A stretch of 64,000 nt of DNA from Rufibacter immobilis (GCF_003721565.1 NZ_RJJE01000001.1:434001-498000), one strand, 5' to 3'. Shown: positions 44,319 through 52,575, counted from the first letter of the stretch. Notes: generated by a model from the sequence alone, not told the origin. Program-made: numbers and translations.

Positions 44319-45772
44319 CCGCCCCTTACTTTTTAGGCATCGACATTGGTACCCAGGGTGCCCGCGTGGTGCTGCTGGACGTGACCGGAGAACAACTGGG
44401 CAGCTCTGAAGAAGCCTTCCCGCTCAGCAACCAGTCCAGGGAAGAGCAATCGCCTACGGAGTGGTGGGCGGCGTGCAAGCGTTCGCTCAAAGCCTTACTG
44501 GCGGAGGTAAACGGCCAAATAAATCTGGCAGAGATCAAAGCGGTGTCGGTGACGTCTACTTCCGGCACGGTGATTCCTTTAGATGCCCGGCACCAACCCC
44601 TGCACAATGCCCTCATGTACAGCGACGGTCGCTCGGCGGCGGAAGGGAAACTTTGCAAAAGCATGGCCGAGGCTTACCATCCCAGTGGTTATACCGGGTT
44701 CAACGCTTCCAGCGGCTTGTCTAAGATGGTCTGGTTTTCGAATCAATTTCCGGAAAAGGCTGCCCAAATAGCCCATTGGGTACATGCCACTGACTTTATC
44801 ATTGGTCAACTGAGTGGCGTTTGGGCCGTGACCGATTATACCAACGCCCTCAAATCTGGCTATGACGTGCAGGAAGGTTTCTGGCCAGCCTATGTCTATG
44901 AACAGCTGCCTATCCAAAAAGAATGGCTGCCTACCGTGGTTCCTTCCGGTACACCCATTGGTACGTTAGACTCGGCCCTGGCCGAAGAACTGGGTCTTTC
45001 TCCAGCCCTGCAGGTAGTGGCGGGCATGACCGATGGCTGCGCCTCTCAGGTGGCCTCCGGAGCCGTGAAATTGGGCGACTGGAATACCACCATCGGGACT
45101 ACTTTAGTGGTGAAAGGCGTGACCCGGCAGCAAATCAACGACCCCGAAGACCGGCTCTATAGCCACCGTCACCCCGAAGGTTACTGGATGCCGGGCGGGG
45201 CCAGCAACACCGGCGCCGACTGGGTCACCAAAGAGTTTCAGGAAGATTTAGCCCAGTTAAACGAACAAGCTGCGGCCATCATTCCTTCGGGGCATTTGGC
45301 GTATCCCTTGCGCCAGCAGGGTGAGCGGTTCCCGTTCATCGCGCCGCAGGCCCGTAGCTTTGAGCCGGAAGGTTTGTCAAGGGCCGAACGGTTTGTGGCT
45401 AACATGGAAGGCGTGGCTTACGTGGAGAAATACGCGTTTGACCTTATTCAGCAGCTTTCCGGCGAAGAGGTGAAGGCCGTGTACACCGCCGGCGGCGCCA
45501 GCAACAGCGAGGCCTGGCTTACCATCAGGAGTAACGTGCTCAACCTGCCCATTTACAAAATGCGGCACGTGACCGGGGCCGTGGGTGCCGCCATTCTGGC
45601 CGCGTCTAAAACACATTTCACCTCCATTGAAGAAGCCACCCAAGCCTTAACCCAAATAGAAAAAGAAATCCATCCTACTCCTGCCCTGAGCCAGGCCTAC
45701 GCCAAAAGTTACGCCGAATTTTTGCGCATCTTGCAGGAGAAAGGATACATCACTGATCACCAATATGCTTAA
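44315..45772 (+). CDS. FGGY-family carbohydrate kinase 2 (xylulokinase/ribulokinase-like)
   Basis: A 485-residue kinase. The phosphate-binding motif is GIDIGTQGARVV (8-19). The ATP-lobe motifs are GMTDGCASQVASG and YTAGGASNSEAW. SVTSTSGTVIPLD marks the sugar-binding region. Translation is coupled to kinase 1 through the ATGA overlap and to the histidine phosphatase through an 8-base overlap. The substrate is probably a ketopentose, aldotetrose or related sugar acid. Confidence 0.88.
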   Translation: MTAPYFLGIDIGTQGARVVLLDVTGEQLGSSEEAFPLSNQSREEQSPTEWWAACKRSLKALLAEVNGQINLAEIKAVSVTSTSGTVIPLDARHQPLHNALMYSDGRSAAEGKLCKSMAEAYHPSGYTGFNASSGLSKMVWFSNQFPEKAAQIAHWVHATDFIIGQLSGVWAVTDYTNALKSGYDVQEGFWPAYVYEQLPIQKEWLPTVVPSGTPIGTLDSALAEELGLSPALQVVAGMTDGCASQVASGAVKLGDWNTTIGTTLVVKGVTRQQINDPEDRLYSHRHPEGYWMPGGASNTGADWVTKEFQEDLAQLNEQAAAIIPSGHLAYPLRQQGERFPFIAPQARSFEPEGLSRAERFVANMEGVAYVEKYAFDLIQQLSGEEVKAVYTAGGASNSEAWLTIRSNVLNLPIYKMRHVTGAVGAAILAASKTHFTSIEEATQALTQIEKEIHPTPALSQAYAKSYAEFLRILQEKGYITDHQYA

Positions 45773-46364
45773 CGTTTATTTACTGCGCCACGGCCAGACC
45801 GCCTGGAACGCCGACGGCAACCGGTACTGTGGCCGCACTGATTTACCACTTACCCCCAAAGGCCTGGAGCAAGCCCAACTCGCCGCCGCCCAACTCCAGA
45901 ACGTGACGTTTGATGCGGTGTACTCTTCGCCGCTGGAGCGGGCCTATAAAACGGCGCAACTGGCCAGCGGCAACCTCCCCGTGACCACAGATGAACGCCT
46001 CATTGAAGCGGATTTCGGGTTATGGGAAGGAAAACGCAAGGAAGAGTTCATCCCGGAGAACGAAGCGCTTTGGCAGGACTGGTGCCAGGACCCCATGCAG
46101 ACCAAAGCGGGCGGCACCGGCGAAACGGCAGGTGAGGTCATTGCCCGGGTGGATGATTTCTATATGTCGCTGGTGAAGAAACACCCTTCGGGGAACGTGC
46201 TCACGGTGGCGCACAATGGCGTGAACCGGTTTTACCTGGCCTACAAACTGGGCATGCCCGTGCGCAATTACCGCAAGTTCGTGATCGACAATTCTTCGGT
46301 GACTATGTTTGAACTGGATGCCGCGGGCGAGCTTTCCCTGGTGCACCTCAACAGCAAACTGTAG
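45765..46364 (+). CDS. histidine phosphatase (phosphoglycerate mutase-like)
   Basis: A 199-residue enzyme. LLRHGQTAWN (6-15) holds the phosphorylated His and Arg. The second His is in TVAHNGVNRF, and Glu in IEADFGLWEGK is the acid. It resembles GpmB/CobC-type broad sugar-phosphate phosphatases. It starts inside the end of kinase 2, so its level is tied to the kinases. It may remove a phosphate from a pathway intermediate or serve as a detoxifying phosphatase. Confidence 0.9.
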   Translation: MLNVYLLRHGQTAWNADGNRYCGRTDLPLTPKGLEQAQLAAAQLQNVTFDAVYSSPLERAYKTAQLASGNLPVTTDERLIEADFGLWEGKRKEEFIPENEALWQDWCQDPMQTKAGGTGETAGEVIARVDDFYMSLVKKHPSGNVLTVAHNGVNRFYLAYKLGMPVRNYRKFVIDNSSVTMFELDAAGELSLVHLNSKL

Positions 46365-46403
46365 CTGGATTGCCTACGGCCACTGGCGGCACAACCCATC
46401 TAT

Positions 46404-46445
46404 TGCGTTTAGGGGCTGATTTTCAGAAAACAGCCTCTAAACGCA
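46404..46445. repeat. palindromic intergenic repeat, copy 16
   Basis: TGCGTTTAGGGGCTGATTTT - CAG - AAAACAGCCTCTAAACGCA, with two mismatches. Confidence 0.92.
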
Positions 46446-46472
46446 TTCTGGGCAAGTATCGGCTTGTGATCA

Positions 46473-46511
46473 CGGTTTGGGGCTATTTTCAGAAAAACAG
46501 CCGCTAAACAG
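46473..46511. repeat. palindromic intergenic repeat, copy 17
   Basis: CGGTTTGGGGCTATTTTC - AGAAAAACAGCCGCTAAACAG. The left end is decayed. Confidence 0.82.
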
Positions 46512-46601
46512 AAATTCGGCCACCCATAACTCACACGTGAATGGCTGCAAATGAGAGAACAACAGAGAACTCAAAACAGCTTACCGGCTAGAATATGCAC
46601 C

Positions 46602-46649
46602 AGTTGCGTTTAGGGGCTGTTTTTCAGAAAACAGCCCCTAAACGCAACT
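46602..46649. repeat. palindromic intergenic repeat, copy 18 (perfect 22-base arms)
   Basis: AGTTGCGTTTAGGGGCTGTT.. and complement, centre TCAG, with no mismatch. Outer AGTT/AACT is specific to this copy. Confidence 0.96.
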
Positions 46650-46738
46650 CGGCAGGAATTCATCTTCTAGTCAAATCTGCCAGAGAGGTGAAGTCTTCTT
46701 GGCATCTTTCTTACCTTACCGTCTAACCCCAGACCTTT

Positions 46739-47731
46739 ATGCGATTATTCAAGCCATCTTTTCGCCTTCAAGTTTCTGCCGTTGGGGCAGGCCTCGCGCT
46801 TCTGCTGTTGGGTAACCCCAGCCTGGCGCAGCAAAAAGAGCCTTTGCAGAACCTCCACATCAAGAACACCAAAGAGCTGCACCAGTTTTTCAAGTACACG
46901 GGCAAAGACGTGCCCATTTTGAGCGGACACCGGGGCAGCATTGTGAAAGGTTTCCCGGAGAATTCCATACCGTCGTTTGAGGAGACGCTGCGGCACACGC
47001 CCGCCTTCTTTGAGATTGACCCGCGCCTCACCAAAGACAGCGTGATTGTACTCATGCATGACGCTACTCTGGACCGCACCACCACCGGCACCGGCAAAGT
47101 GGCTGACTACACCTGGGCAGAACTACAGAAACTCAAACTCAAAGACGTGGAAGGCAACGTGACCGAATTCGGCATCCCTACCCTAGACGAGGTCATCAAA
47201 TGGAGCAAAGGCAAAACCGTGGTGAACCTGGACAAAAAAGACGTGCCGCTGGCCATGACCGTGAAAAAGATCAAGGAACACAACGCTGCCGCCCACGTCA
47301 TGGTCACCGTGCACAACGCCAAGCAGGCCAAATACTACTATGACCAGATAGAGGGCATCATGATGTCGGCGTTTGTGAAGACGAAGAAAGAGCTGGAGTC
47401 TTACGAGAAAGCGGGCGTGCCGTGGAGCAGCATCATGGCCTACGTGGGGCCCGAGGTAAAACCCGAAACCAAAGAAGTCATTGATCTGCTGCACGCCCGT
47501 GGCGTGATGTGCATGGTTTCGGCGGCGCCTACCTATGACAAACTCCCGGACCCCGCCGCCCGCCGCACCGCCTACCAAGAAGTGTTCAAAGCCGGGGCCG
47601 ATGTGCTGGAATCTGATTTACCCATAGAAGCGGCCGCGGCCATCCAAACCCTGCTCCCGTCCAAAAGCGCGAAAGCCAAATTCTTCAACAGAGGTCCCAA
47701 AAAAGAGAAAAGCGTCCTGGTGCGGCAATAA
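46739..47731 (+). CDS. glycerophosphodiester phosphodiesterase family protein
   Basis: A 330-residue secreted protein with a signal peptide ending NPSLAQ. The GDPD TIM-barrel motifs are present: SGHRGS (about 60-65), PENSIPSFEETL, FFEIDPRLTKD with Glu and Asp metal ligands, and LMHDATLDRTTTG. These enzymes split glycerophosphodiesters into sn-glycerol-3-phosphate and an alcohol in the periplasm. It is on the same strand as the kinase operon, before the PafA-type phosphatase, which could strip phosphate from the product. The C-terminal tail KKEKSVLVRQ is unusual but short. Confidence 0.92.
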   Translation: MRLFKPSFRLQVSAVGAGLALLLLGNPSLAQQKEPLQNLHIKNTKELHQFFKYTGKDVPILSGHRGSIVKGFPENSIPSFEETLRHTPAFFEIDPRLTKDSVIVLMHDATLDRTTTGTGKVADYTWAELQKLKLKDVEGNVTEFGIPTLDEVIKWSKGKTVVNLDKKDVPLAMTVKKIKEHNAAAHVMVTVHNAKQAKYYYDQIEGIMMSAFVKTKKELESYEKAGVPWSSIMAYVGPEVKPETKEVIDLLHARGVMCMVSAAPTYDKLPDPAARRTAYQEVFKAGADVLESDLPIEAAAAIQTLLPSKSAKAKFFNRGPKKEKSVLVRQ

Positions 47732-47782
47732 CCCCGCTCTTAAAGAATGGCCTTCCGGCCGATTTCAATTCTGATGTTCCCC

Positions 47783-47844
47783 CACGCCAATTCCTGTTTT
47801 TGAGCTGTTTTCAGAAAAACGGCCCCTAAACAGGAATTGGCGTG
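47783..47844. repeat. palindromic intergenic repeat, copy 19 (decayed core, perfect 17-base outer arms)
   Basis: The outer arms CACGCCAATTCCTGTTT / complement (47783-47799 and 47828-47844) are perfect and unique. The inner core (TTGAGCTGTTTTC / GAAAAACGGCCCCTA) has diverged. It lies between the GDPD and PafA-type genes. Confidence 0.92.
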
Positions 47845-48011
47845 ACTGGGGCAAAGCATTCGCCGTGGCGCTTTCATAGTCGCTTGCTTACAAGTATCCT
47901 TTCATATTGTTCTCACTTGTTTCAATTCTTTACTATTTTGTCCTTACTTTTAAAAAATTTAAAGTTAAGCTCTTCATCTGCCTCCTAACAGACAGGCCAA
48001 CACCCTCTTGA

Positions 48012-49670
48012 ATGAATTCCCTCATGAGAAAATTTGTAGTACTCTTTACCCTTCTCCTGCACCTGGGCTACCAGGCCACCTCAGCCCCCAAAACCAGCAA
48101 AGACAAAGTAGACCGGCCAAAATTGGTGGTGGGCATTGTCATTGACCAGATGCGCTGGGACTACCTGTACCGCTTCAATGACCGCTACGGCAAAGACGGC
48201 TTTAAGCGCCTGTTGCGCGAAGGCTTCTCCTGTGAGAACCACTACATCAACTACCTGCCTTCGGCCACGGCCGTAGGGCACTCCTCTATTTACACCGGTT
48301 CGGTGCCCGGCGTGCATGGCATTACCGGCAACAGCTGGGTAGACCAACTCACCGGCAAAACCGTGTACTGCACCGAAGACAACACGGTACAGACCGTGGG
48401 CAGCGCCGCCACCACCGAAGGGCAGATGTCACCGCGCAACCTGCTGGCCTCTACCATCACCGACGAGCTGCGCATGGCCACCAACAAGCAGTCTAAAGTG
48501 GTGGGCGTTTCCCTGAAAGACCGCGCCTCCATCCTGCCCGCCGGGCACATGGCCAACGGTGCTTTTTGGTTCGATGATGAATCGGGTAACTTTATCACCA
48601 GCACGTTCTACATGCCTACGCTGCCGGAGTGGGTGCAGAACTTCAACAAGCAGCAGCGCGCCGCCGAGTTCATGAAACAACCCTGGCAGACGCTGTACCC
48701 CATTGGCACTTACAAAAACAGCGACGAAGACGCCAAAGCCTATGAGGGCCGCCTGCCCGGCGAAACCACCACTACCTTCCCGCATAACCTACCGGCCGCT
48801 TACGCCAAGAAAAAAGACGCTTTCCGCACCACCCCCCACGGCAATACCTTTATTCTGGACTTCGCTTCGGCGGCGGTGAACGGCTACAACATGGGTCAGG
48901 GCGAGGCCACCGATTTCCTGACCATCAACTGCGCCTCCACAGACTACGTGGGCCACATGTTTGGGCCAAACTCCATTGAGATTGAAGACACCTACCTGCG
49001 CCTGGACCAGGATCTGGCCAAGTTCTTCAAGTTCCTGGACAGCAAAGTAGGCAAAGGGCAGTACCTGGTGTTCCTCACCGCCGACCACGGCGTGGGCCAC
49101 GCCATTGGCTATTCCCAGGAAAACAAGCTGAACGGCGGCAATTGGAACTCAAAGCCCGTGCAGGCCGAGCTGAACAAAATGCTGGCCTCCACCTTCGGGG
49201 CCGAGAATCTGGTGCGCTCCATGTCCAGCTATCAGGTGCACTTTGACTGGGACCAGATAGCCGCCAAGAAACTGGACATTGACCTCATCAAAAAAGCCGT
49301 GATTGCCAAGCTGCAGATGGAGCCCGAAGTGATGTACGCCGTAGACATGGGCAACGCCAACGCGCATTTGGTGCCGTTTACCATTAGAGAGCAAATTGCC
49401 AACAGCTACAACCCCAAACGCACCGGCAGCATCCAGATCATCCTGAAACCTGGTTACGTGGCCACTACCTCCAAAACCGGAGCCAGCCACGGCGCCTGGA
49501 ACCCCTATGACACTCACCTGCCGCTCCTGTTCATGGGCTGGAACATCAAAGCGGGCAGCACCAATATACCTACTTACATGACCGATGTGGCACCTACCCT
49601 AGCAGCCCTGCTGCACATTCAGACGCCAAATGGCACCGTAGGCAAGCCCATTACGGCGGTGGTGAAGTAA
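48012..49670 (+). CDS. pafA: PafA-type alkaline phosphatase
   Basis: A secreted phosphatase of 552 residues (548 from the second ATG at 48024). It has a signal peptide and the alkaline phosphatase superfamily core: VIDQMRWDY, nucleophile Thr in PSATAVGHSSIYTG, GNSWVD, the PafA-specific SLKDRASILPAGH with Lys and Arg, STDYVGHMFGP, TADHGVGHA and ASHGAW. PafA is the phosphate-insensitive, broad phosphomonoesterase of Bacteroidota. With the GDPD and NPP genes upstream it would complete release of phosphate from diesters. No Pho-box-like repeat is obvious upstream; the leader has an AT-rich block at 47935-47970. Confidence 0.92.
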   Translation: MNSLMRKFVVLFTLLLHLGYQATSAPKTSKDKVDRPKLVVGIVIDQMRWDYLYRFNDRYGKDGFKRLLREGFSCENHYINYLPSATAVGHSSIYTGSVPGVHGITGNSWVDQLTGKTVYCTEDNTVQTVGSAATTEGQMSPRNLLASTITDELRMATNKQSKVVGVSLKDRASILPAGHMANGAFWFDDESGNFITSTFYMPTLPEWVQNFNKQQRAAEFMKQPWQTLYPIGTYKNSDEDAKAYEGRLPGETTTTFPHNLPAAYAKKKDAFRTTPHGNTFILDFASAAVNGYNMGQGEATDFLTINCASTDYVGHMFGPNSIEIEDTYLRLDQDLAKFFKFLDSKVGKGQYLVFLTADHGVGHAIGYSQENKLNGGNWNSKPVQAELNKMLASTFGAENLVRSMSSYQVHFDWDQIAAKKLDIDLIKKAVIAKLQMEPEVMYAVDMGNANAHLVPFTIREQIANSYNPKRTGSIQIILKPGYVATTSKTGASHGAWNPYDTHLPLLFMGWNIKAGSTNIPTYMTDVAPTLAALLHIQTPNGTVGKPITAVVK

Positions 49671-49673
49671 ACA

Positions 49674-49695
49674 CCTAAATACTAGAGTATTTAGG
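49674..49695. terminator. short palindrome after pafA
   Basis: CCTAAATACT-AG-AGTATTTAGG starts 3 bases past the pafA stop and is followed within 3 bases by repeat copy 20. It may be a weak terminator. Confidence 0.45.
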
Positions 49696-49697
49696 CC

Positions 49698-49751
49698 GAG
49701 GGTGCGTTTAGGGGCTGTTTTTTTGGAAAAACAGCCCCTAAACGCACCCTC
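49698..49751. repeat. palindromic intergenic repeat, copy 20
   Basis: GAGGGTGCGTTTAGGGGCTG.. and complement, about 24-base perfect arms. Outer GAGGGT/ACCCTC is specific to this copy. It lies between convergent genes. Confidence 0.95.
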
Positions 49752-49761
49752 TTTGTTTTGG

Positions 49762-50217
49762 CTATTCTCCAGCCGGCTTTATCATTTTGATATGGTCAAT
49801 GCCGTCCTCGTCATACACGTCACTGGACTGCACAAACCCGAAGCGCTCGTAGAATTTCTTGGCGTACAGCTGCGCCCCAATCTTAATCGGCCCGGGGCCG
49901 AACAGACGGTAGGTTTCCTCAATAGCTTTCTGCACCAACTGGTAGCCTACACCGGTGCCGCGCACGGCCGCGCTGGTGATGATGCGCCCAATGGAAAGCT
50001 CTGGGTAAGAAACTCCCGCCGGCACCAGCCGGGCATAGGCCTCCAGCGTGGCGCCTCGGTAAAACAGCAAGTGCTGGCATTGGTTGTCCAGTCCGTCGGG
50101 GTCCAGGAACACGCAGTTCTGTTCCACCACAAATACCGCGCTCCTAAGCTGCAAAAGATCATAGAGCTCCTGCGGCGTGAGCTCCTCAAAAGGTTTGGTA
50201 ATGATGTCAAATTCCAT
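49762..50217 (-). CDS. GNAT acetyltransferase, ElaA-like
   Basis: A 151-residue acetyltransferase. LYDLLQLRSAVFVVEQNCVF at the start is typical of the ElaA branch. The acetyl-CoA loop is VRGTGVGYQLV, with RIITSAAV before it. The acceptor is unknown. It is alone on the minus strand, converging with pafA and divergent from the transketolase genes. Confidence 0.9.
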   Translation of the reverse strand: MEFDIITKPFEELTPQELYDLLQLRSAVFVVEQNCVFLDPDGLDNQCQHLLFYRGATLEAYARLVPAGVSYPELSIGRIITSAAVRGTGVGYQLVQKAIEETYRLFGPGPIKIGAQLYAKKFYERFGFVQSSDVYDEDGIDHIKMIKPAGE

Positions 50218-50307
50218 AGCGGGCGTGAAGCTAACCTTCTTTTTAACGCAGAGATGATCTTTTCCTCCTCTTTTTTCGGACTTACGGGTAAATTTTCTTA
50301 ACTATAC

Positions 50308-50341
50308 CAACGTTGGCATAAATAATCTAGGTGTATTTTTG
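50308..50341 (+). promoter_or_regulatory. candidate promoter with overlapping operator for the transketolase genes
   Basis: CCAACGTTGG (50308-50317) is a perfect 10-base palindrome. Its TTG (50312-50314) is 19 bases before TATTTTTG (50334-50341), an exact TAnnTTTG -7 box. A repressor on the palindrome would cover the -33 element. Confidence 0.5.
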
Positions 50342-50498
50342 AACCGGACGAGAAAGGCCCATTCCTGACCGCATAATCAGGGCTCCTGCAACTGCCTGTT
50401 CATCTTCCATTTAGCCGCGGCATGAAACGCCAGAGGCCAACCCGTACAAAGGAAATAATAGCCACGCCTGCCAAGGGCAACAGAATAAAAACGAACGT

Positions 50499-51362
50499 AT
50501 GCAAACAGAAGAGAAAGAGACCAAGTCATTAGAAGAACTGGAACAGATTGCCAAACAAGTGCGCCGTGACATCGTGCGCATGGTGCACGGCTGCCAGTCT
50601 GGCCACCCCGGCGGCTCCCTGGGCTGCACAGATTACCTGGTGGCGCTGTACTTCAAGATCATGAACCACAAGACGGACTTCAACATGAACGGCGAGGGCG
50701 AAGACCTGTTCTTCCTTTCCAACGGCCATATCTCGCCGGTGTGGTACAGCGTGTTGGCCCGTGCCGGTTACTTTGAGGTGAGCGAGCTGCAGTCTTTCCG
50801 TAAACTGGATTCCCGCCTGCAAGGGCACCCTACCACCCATGAAGGGCTGCCGGGCGTGCGCATTGCCTCGGGTTCATTAGGCCAGGGTTTGTCCGTGGCC
50901 ATTGGCGCCGCCTTGACCAAGAAACTGAACAATGATGCAGGTCTGGTGTTCTCCTTGCACGGCGACGGCGAGTTGCAGGAAGGCCAGATTTGGGAAGCCG
51001 CCTTGTTCGCGCCGCACAACAAAGTAGACAACCTCATTTCTACCATTGACGTGAACGGCCAGCAGATTGACGGCCCCACCGATCAAGTATTAGCCTTGGG
51101 AAGCCTGCGCGCCAAGTGGGAAGCTTTTGGTTGGGACGTGCTGGAGATGAACGGCAATGACTTGGCAGATGTGATTAGAGTGCTGGAACTGGCCAAAGCC
51201 AAGACGCGCAAAGGCAAGCCCATTATGATTCTGATGCAAACCAACATGGGCCACGGCGTAGATTTCATGATGGGATCGCACAAATGGCACGGCGTAGCAC
51301 CTAATGATGAGCAGCTGTCTCTGGCGCTGAACCAGCTCACCAGCGGCATGCAGGATTACTAA
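50499..51362 (+). CDS. transketolase, N-terminal (thiamine diphosphate) subunit
   Basis: A 287-residue half of a split transketolase. It carries the cofactor motif GDGELQEGQIWEA (about 155-167) with the Asn in DVNGQQIDG, and substrate or cofactor histidines in GHPGGSLG, NGHISP and LQGHPTTHEG. With the C-terminal subunit encoded 114 bases downstream it moves two-carbon units between sugar phosphates. Split transketolases are common in Bacteroidota and also occur in special sugar pathways. Position after the kinase operon would fit either role. Confidence 0.93.
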   Translation: MQTEEKETKSLEELEQIAKQVRRDIVRMVHGCQSGHPGGSLGCTDYLVALYFKIMNHKTDFNMNGEGEDLFFLSNGHISPVWYSVLARAGYFEVSELQSFRKLDSRLQGHPTTHEGLPGVRIASGSLGQGLSVAIGAALTKKLNNDAGLVFSLHGDGELQEGQIWEAALFAPHNKVDNLISTIDVNGQQIDGPTDQVLALGSLRAKWEAFGWDVLEMNGNDLADVIRVLELAKAKTRKGKPIMILMQTNMGHGVDFMMGSHKWHGVAPNDEQLSLALNQLTSGMQDY

Positions 51363-51384
51363 GATGCTTCCCAAAACTTGAACG

Positions 51385-51428
51385 CTGCGTTTTAGGGCTC
51401 CTTTTCCAAAAACAGCCTTAAAACGCAG
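51385..51428. repeat. palindromic intergenic repeat, copy 21
   Basis: CTGCGTTTTAGGGCTCCTTT ... AAACAGCCTTAAAACGCAG. It lies between the two transketolase half genes. The outer CT/AG and the extra T/A are matched on both arms. Confidence 0.9.
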
Positions 51429-51476
51429 ACAACTTCCATTGCCTTGCATTACAGGGCGTCAACCGAAAATATTCAA

Positions 51477-52445
51477 ATGAAAAAATACACCTATACAGAA
51501 TCAAAAGACACCCGCTCTGGTTTTGGCGCGGGGCTGGTAGAAGCTGGCCGAAAAAACGAAAACGTGGTAGCCCTGTGTGCTGACTTGGTGGGTTCCCTCA
51601 AAATGGGAGACTTTATTAAGGAATTCCCTGAGCGTTTTGTGCAAGTGGGTATTGCCGAAGCCAACATGATGGGCATTGCCGCCGGTATGACCATTGGCGG
51701 TAAAATCCCGTTCACGGGTACCTTCGCCAACTTCTCTACGGGCCGCGTGTATGACCAGATCCGTCAGTCCATCGCGTATTCAGACAAAAACGTGAAAATC
51801 TGCGCCTCGCACGCGGGTTTAACGCTGGGCGAAGACGGAGCCACGCACCAGATTCTGGAAGACATCGGGCTCATGAAAATGCTGCCCGGCATGACCGTCA
51901 TCAACCCTTGTGACTACAACCAGACCAAAGCCGCCACCATGGCCATCGCTGAGCACCACGGCCCGGTATACCTGCGCTTCGGGCGCCCGGTAGTTCCGGT
52001 GTTCACGCCCGCCGACCAGGAGTTTGTCATCGGCAAAGCCTGGATGGTGAACGAAGGCACAGACGTGAGCATCTTCGCCACGGGTCACCTGGTGTGGGAA
52101 GCCATCAAAGCTGGGGAGAAACTCGCTGAGATGGGCATCTCCGCTGAGATCATCAACATCCACACCATTAAACCGTTAGACGCCGAGGCTGTACTCAAGT
52201 CTGTGGCCAAAACGGGTTGCGTGGTGAGTGCCGAGGAGCACAACCGCCTGGGCGGCCTGGGCGACAGCATTGCCCAGTTGCTGGCGCAGAACACGCCAAC
52301 GCCTATGGAGTACGTGGCCGTGAACGATTCCTTCGGGGAAAGCGGTACGCCGGAGCAACTCATGAAAAAGTACGGCCTGGATGATGAGCACATCATCAAA
52401 GCCGTGCAGAAGGTGATGGAGCGCAAAAAGGCGCTGGCCAAGTAA
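51477..52445 (+). CDS. transketolase, C-terminal subunit
   Basis: A 322-residue pyrimidine-binding and C-terminal domain half of transketolase. It has the Glu of the cofactor-activating motif in VGIAEANMMGIAAGM, plus SHAGLTLGEDGATHQ and LRFGRP for phosphate binding. I start at ATG 51477 (MKKYTYTESKDTRSG), as the earlier start at 51444 adds residues from the leader. Repeat copy 21 and 114 bases separate it from its partner subunit, so subunit balance may depend on that element. Confidence 0.93.
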   Translation: MKKYTYTESKDTRSGFGAGLVEAGRKNENVVALCADLVGSLKMGDFIKEFPERFVQVGIAEANMMGIAAGMTIGGKIPFTGTFANFSTGRVYDQIRQSIAYSDKNVKICASHAGLTLGEDGATHQILEDIGLMKMLPGMTVINPCDYNQTKAATMAIAEHHGPVYLRFGRPVVPVFTPADQEFVIGKAWMVNEGTDVSIFATGHLVWEAIKAGEKLAEMGISAEIINIHTIKPLDAEAVLKSVAKTGCVVSAEEHNRLGGLGDSIAQLLAQNTPTPMEYVAVNDSFGESGTPEQLMKKYGLDDEHIIKAVQKVMERKKALAK

Positions 52446-52497
52446 TCTGTTGGTTTTGCCTTCTTTTTGGAAAAAGACACCCTAAACAGAAAACAGA
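52446..52497. repeat. palindromic intergenic repeat, copy 22 (strongly decayed)
   Basis: TCTGTTGGTTTTGCCTTCTTTTTGG-type left side and GACACCCTAAACAGAAAACAGA right side. TCTGTT/AACAGA still pair at the ends. It is recognised mainly by position and the CCTAAAC remnant. Confidence 0.6.
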
Positions 52498-52504
52498 TAC
52501 AAAC

Positions 52505-52535
52505 AAAAAACGGGCTCTCATAGAGCCCGTTTTTT
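52505..52535 (+). terminator. intrinsic terminator after the transketolase genes
   Basis: AAAAAACGGGCTCT-CAT-AGAGCCCGTTTTTT: a strong hairpin with A and T runs on both sides, 60 bases past the stop. Confidence 0.95.
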
Positions 52536-52575
52536 GTAGAAACCGTATCCAAGTACTTGACTTAATTTAGCGTAC

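Larger units (their letters stand above)
46365..46738. other. 374-base intergenic region with three palindromic repeats
   Basis: It carries repeat copies 16, 17 and 18 within 250 bases. The remaining sequence looks random, and no clear promoter for the next gene stands out. Confidence 0.7.

Noticed and set aside
50294-50498. Riboswitch (thiamine diphosphate type) before the transketolase genes
   Set aside because: I see no conserved TPP-aptamer core such as CTGAGA in the leader.
50423-50533. A 36-codon basic open frame (starting MKRQRPTRTK) overlapping the transketolase start
   Set aside because: It overlaps the start of a well-supported gene in another frame, has no family resemblance and no sign of its own promoter distance; a leader peptide is possible but unsupported.
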